7,639 nt of DNA from Promethearchaeota archaeon. GTDB lineage: Archaea; Asgardarchaeota; Lokiarchaeia; Sigynarchaeales; SOKP01. Numbering within the stretch: position 1 is the first letter of the stretch; every line of letters starts with the position of its first letter. Below the pieces are notes generated by a model. The model was not told the DNA's origin. It saw nothing but the letters and a program-made list of their open reading frames with translations, and ran no database searches. Made by a program: the position numbers and the translations under genes. Below are positions 5,031-7,639 of the stretch, piece by piece. The stretch is taken from assembly GCA_019057975.1 (NCBI GenBank), contig JAHLWJ010000210.1, positions 1 through 7,639 of the forward strand. The letters are read 5' to 3'.

Positions 5031-7202
5031 TTAGTTCTCTACTTTTTTTAATGAGATCTCTGCGAGTTCCTTATACTGGGGATCGTAAAGATGACATGCG
5101 ACAAAATAATCTGGTTCAACCTCTAGGCTTTTTGGTGCTTTTGAATCACAAGGCTCGAAGCAGTAATCGCATCGAGGATGAAATCTGCATCCAGAAGGTG
5201 GATAAATCAGGTTTGGTACTGTCCCTTTTATAACTTCAAGACGACGTCTCTTCTTTCCAACAACAGGAACAGAACCGATAAGGCCTCGAGTGTAAGGATG
5301 ATATGGCCTTATAAATAGTTTTTTGATATCCCCATTTTCGACTATGAACCCACTGTACATTACCGCAACGCGATCACACATTTTAGAAATGATTCCTAGA
5401 TCATGTGTAATAAACAACATTGTAGTATTAGTTTTAGTCTTAAGTTCTTTCATTAACGTTAGAATCTGGTTTTGAATAGTTACATCCAATGCTGTTGTAG
5501 GTTCATCCGCGATTAAAAGTTTTGGTTTGCATGCAAGACCCATAGCGATCTGAACCCTTTGTCGCATTCCTCCACTCAATTCATGGGGGTATCGATCAAA
5601 GATTACTTCGGGGTAGGGGATATTTAAATCCCGTAAAAGCTGCTCACTCCACTCTCGTGCAACAGCAAAAATGCTTTTATCCTGTTTAGACGCTGCTATG
5701 AGTAATTCATTTTCCAGATGCAAGAGATAAACTTCATTGATTTGAGCCCCAATTTTAAAAACGGGATTAAGAGAATTAAGAGGGTCTTGAAAAATCATCG
5801 TGATATCTTTTCCACGATATTCCAATATTTCAGCTTCCGATTTTTGTAATAAATCTTCTCCCTCAAATATGATTTTACCCTTTTCTATTTTTCCTGGAGG
5901 ACGTACTACTTGTAGAATAGATAATGCTGTAACAGATTTACCACAACCAGTTTCTCCTACAAGACCAAGGGTTTCTCCCTCAATAATATTGAAAGAAACA
6001 CCTTCTACAGCTTTTACTACACCCTCTTCAGTATAGAAGTAAGTCGTTAAATCTTGAACATCCAAAATAACATTATTCCCAACACTGGGTATTTCTTCAC
6101 TTTCCTTTTTCTCATGTTGTTCAATTGCTTTCTGAAGTTTTACCTCACTCATTTCAAGAGCTTTAGGCTTAAAATACTTCTTTAAAGTATAAGAGTAAAC
6201 GGTGGCATATAAAACATTAACAACTATAATTAAAAAACGAATATCTTGATTGTATAAAGTAATACCGAAAAATTTCCGTAAATATAGCTCAACAATAACG
6301 AGCTGAATAGACCAAATTCCAAATGATATAAGCCCACCAGTATACATAGCTTGTTTAAGCACACTGCTTGGAATCCGTGTCTCAGTTGGACGAGTATTAT
6401 TAACTATATAGGTTATAATAATAGCAAAACCGATTACAAAAATAGCCCACACAAAACCAAGATTAAAATCATCAGGATTATTCATAGGAATTTTGAGGAG
6501 CGGAATTGAAAAAAAGATAATTCCAACGATCCAAGCGAGGATACTAAATTTTGTATATAATCCTCTAAATTGTTTAGTCTGAATAACGTTTTCATCATCG
6601 TCCAATTTGTATTTCGCTAAGGTCCTCAAAAAACTGGCGAGTATGGGTAGAACGAAGGTTAATAATAAGGCAATAGCTAATGATAAATTTCCACCACTAG
6701 CCATAACTCGTCTAAACTCAATATTTGGACTAGAAAATGCAATTATAAAAAAGATGATTTCAACGACCCAAGCTAGTAATATAAGGTTAGCTGATAAAAT
6801 TGTAAATCGTTCACTCTGGATAATATTTTCATCAACATCATGTGATTTGAATTTCTCAATTTTCTTCAGGAAAAAGGCGTGTAAAGGTAGATATATTGAC
6901 GTCATTATAGCAAATAAAAATGCATCTGTAGTCAAGTAGCCAAATAAATAGATTTCATCCAAAAAATAAAAATGGCTAAAATATTCGAGAATAAGTCTAA
7001 TGCTAAGTATTATTCCAAAAATTGTTAGGGAGCTTACAGCGGAACTAATCCTATGAATCAATTTAGAGATCCTACCTTCCTTTTGGAGATTATTATTTAG
7101 AATAGCAGCACTTAAATATAAAACTATTACTGCTACCAAAGCTTCAATTAATGACATTCCAAAATTTAGCTCTTGAAAAACTAATAATAATATTTTTATC
7201 AA
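5031..7202 (-). CDS. DppD/OppD-type peptide ABC transporter ATPase with N-terminal polytopic membrane domain
   Basis: The 723-residue protein joins a membrane domain (about 1-342, roughly nine helices by eye) through a charged helical linker (about 343-375) to a full Opp/Dpp ATPase. The ATPase shows Walker A GETGCGKS (416-423), Q472 in the Q-loop, LSGGMRQ (542-548), Walker B LLIADEP with D566 and E567, ALDVTIQ and H600. HPYTRG (635-640) and PPSGCRFHPRC follow. Cysteines 672, 678, 685 and 703 match a possible 4Fe-4S site. ELSGGMRQRVQIAMGLACKP marks the D subtype, partner of the F-type ATPase. The region between Q-loop and signature is about 12 residues longer than in a typical DppD. The membrane domain holds two similar units offset by 79 residues (around 105-156 and 184-235). 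The start is uncertain: TTG at 7202 lies 8 bases after the permease stop, but ATG at 7157 (residue 16) would also keep the first helix. Neither has a strong ribosome site. Confidence 0.92.
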   Translation of the reverse strand: MIKILLLVFQELNFGMSLIEALVAVIVLYLSAAILNNNLQKEGRISKLIHRISSAVSSLTIFGIILSIRLILEYFSHFYFLDEIYLFGYLTTDAFLFAIMTSIYLPLHAFFLKKIEKFKSHDVDENIIQSERFTILSANLILLAWVVEIIFFIIAFSSPNIEFRRVMASGGNLSLAIALLLTFVLPILASFLRTLAKYKLDDDENVIQTKQFRGLYTKFSILAWIVGIIFFSIPLLKIPMNNPDDFNLGFVWAIFVIGFAIIITYIVNNTRPTETRIPSSVLKQAMYTGGLISFGIWSIQLVIVELYLRKFFGITLYNQDIRFLIIVVNVLYATVYSYTLKKYFKPKALEMSEVKLQKAIEQHEKKESEEIPSVGNNVILDVQDLTTYFYTEEGVVKAVEGVSFNIIEGETLGLVGETGCGKSVTALSILQVVRPPGKIEKGKIIFEGEDLLQKSEAEILEYRGKDITMIFQDPLNSLNPVFKIGAQINEVYLLHLENELLIAASKQDKSIFAVAREWSEQLLRDLNIPYPEVIFDRYPHELSGGMRQRVQIAMGLACKPKLLIADEPTTALDVTIQNQILTLMKELKTKTNTTMLFITHDLGIISKMCDRVAVMYSGFIVENGDIKKLFIRPYHPYTRGLIGSVPVVGKKRRRLEVIKGTVPNLIYPPSGCRFHPRCDYCFEPCDSKAPKSLEVEPDYFVACHLYDPQYKELAEISLKKVEN

Positions 7203-7210
7203 CCTTTTTT

Positions 7211-7639
7211 TTATTTGTGAAATCGTGGATCTAAAGCATCCCTAAATCCATCTCCTAGTAACATAAACCCTGCAGCTGTAATTCCTATAAAGATACCTGG
7301 CGATATTGATGCCCATATGCCAGTGAGTAAGCGAAGTCTACCCCAATCAATATCAATTCCCCAAGTCGCAGCTGTAGGGTCTCCTAAACCAAGAAAAGCA
7401 AGCCCCGCTAAACCTAAAACTGTACCCGCAGCACCCCAAAAGATACTTATTATTATAGGAGATATCGCGTTTGGTACAACATGTTTAAACATGATTTTGA
7501 ATTTAAGAGCGCCACCTGTTTTTGCTGCCCGTACAAAAACCATTTCTTTTACTAACAAAACCATTGATCTCATAAACCTTATGTTACCTGGAATACCGAG
7601 TATCCCAAAAATTAAAAGGATAGTCATTAAATCTCGACC
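7211..7639 (-). CDS. DppC/OppC-type peptide ABC transporter permease, C-terminal part (5' end cut by window edge)
   Basis: The frame is open to the right edge (four codons, GRDL, precede the ATG at 7627), so the visible 142 residues are the C-terminal half of a permease of usual length near 300. It forms part of the membrane channel for peptides. The binding-protein-dependent transport EAA loop is recognisable: GIPGNIRFMRS, then EMVFVRAAKTGG, then FKHVVPNAISPII. The DppC hallmarks LAFLGLGDPTAATWG and the terminal LGDGFRDALDPRFHK follow. The C-terminus aligns with DppC rather than DppB. It lies directly upstream of the DppD-type ATPase gene with an 8-bp gap, so the two are probably cotranscribed and translationally coupled. 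The partner permease DppB and the binding protein would be expected beyond the right edge. The ATG at 7627 is internal, not the start. Confidence 0.9.
   Translation of the reverse strand, partial: GRDLMTILLIFGILGIPGNIRFMRSMVLLVKEMVFVRAAKTGGALKFKIMFKHVVPNAISPIIISIFWGAAGTVLGLAGLAFLGLGDPTAATWGIDIDWGRLRLLTGIWASISPGIFIGITAAGFMLLGDGFRDALDPRFHK

Noticed and set aside
5009..5233. A + strand frame opposite the end of the DppD gene
   Set aside because: It lies antisense to the conserved C-terminal cysteine region of DppD and its translation has no recognisable domain.
6607..6939. A 110-aa + strand frame opposite the DppD membrane domain
   Set aside because: It is the antisense shadow of a hydrophobic coding region; no ribosome site or family resemblance.
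1..7639. tRNA or rRNA genes, CRISPR arrays, transposases or integrases
   Set aside because: I saw no cloverleaf or rRNA-like sequence, no regularly spaced repeats and no mobile-element protein. The only long repeat is the FATP gene end.

Overview
The window is an AT-rich stretch of about 7.6 kb, read here as prokaryotic and most likely archaeal. The signs are oligo-T runs and TATA-like boxes rather than stem-loop terminators and -35/-10 promoters, a GTGAT-type Shine-Dalgarno element in front of one gene, a probable TTG start, and a long membrane extension on ABC ATPases. An Asgard (Lokiarchaeia-like) source fits the gene mix: a fatty-acid-transport-protein-type acyl-CoA synthetase and a dipeptide transporter in an AT-rich genome. 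That placement is an inference from style, not something proven here.

Left part (1-2603, + strand): the 3' end of a FATP/very-long-chain acyl-CoA synthetase gene enters from the left edge and stops at 422. After a 150-bp spacer comes a complete ThDP-dependent enzyme of the acetolactate synthase/2-hydroxyacyl-CoA lyase superfamily (573 or 582 to 2240). Only 27 bp after its stop lies a second, decayed copy of the FATP 3' end (2268-2603). It aligns without a gap to 87-422 and carries an in-frame TAA at 2475-2477. The ThDP gene is therefore bracketed by two homologous gene ends. The differences between the copies are mostly synonymous, so the second copy was a working gene for much of its history.

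Right part (2710-7639, - strand): three consecutive genes of an oligopeptide/dipeptide (Opp/Dpp) ABC importer, transcribed right to left. They are the C-terminal part of the DppC/OppC permease (cut by the right edge), a DppD-type ATPase and a DppF-type ATPase. The two transcription units converge at about 2604-2709, where each strand has an oligo-T run that could end transcription.

The most unusual feature is that both ATPases are about twice the usual length (723 and 742 aa against roughly 320-340). Each begins with a polytopic membrane domain of about 340-380 residues (by eye about 9 and about 13 helices), and the ABC domain itself looks complete and catalytically intact. The DppD membrane domain contains a visible internal repeat of period about 79 residues, and the DppF domain looks built from repeated two-helix hairpins. 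Two membrane-anchored ATPases beside a conventional permease suggest a modified peptide importer whose extra membrane part has no function I can assign.
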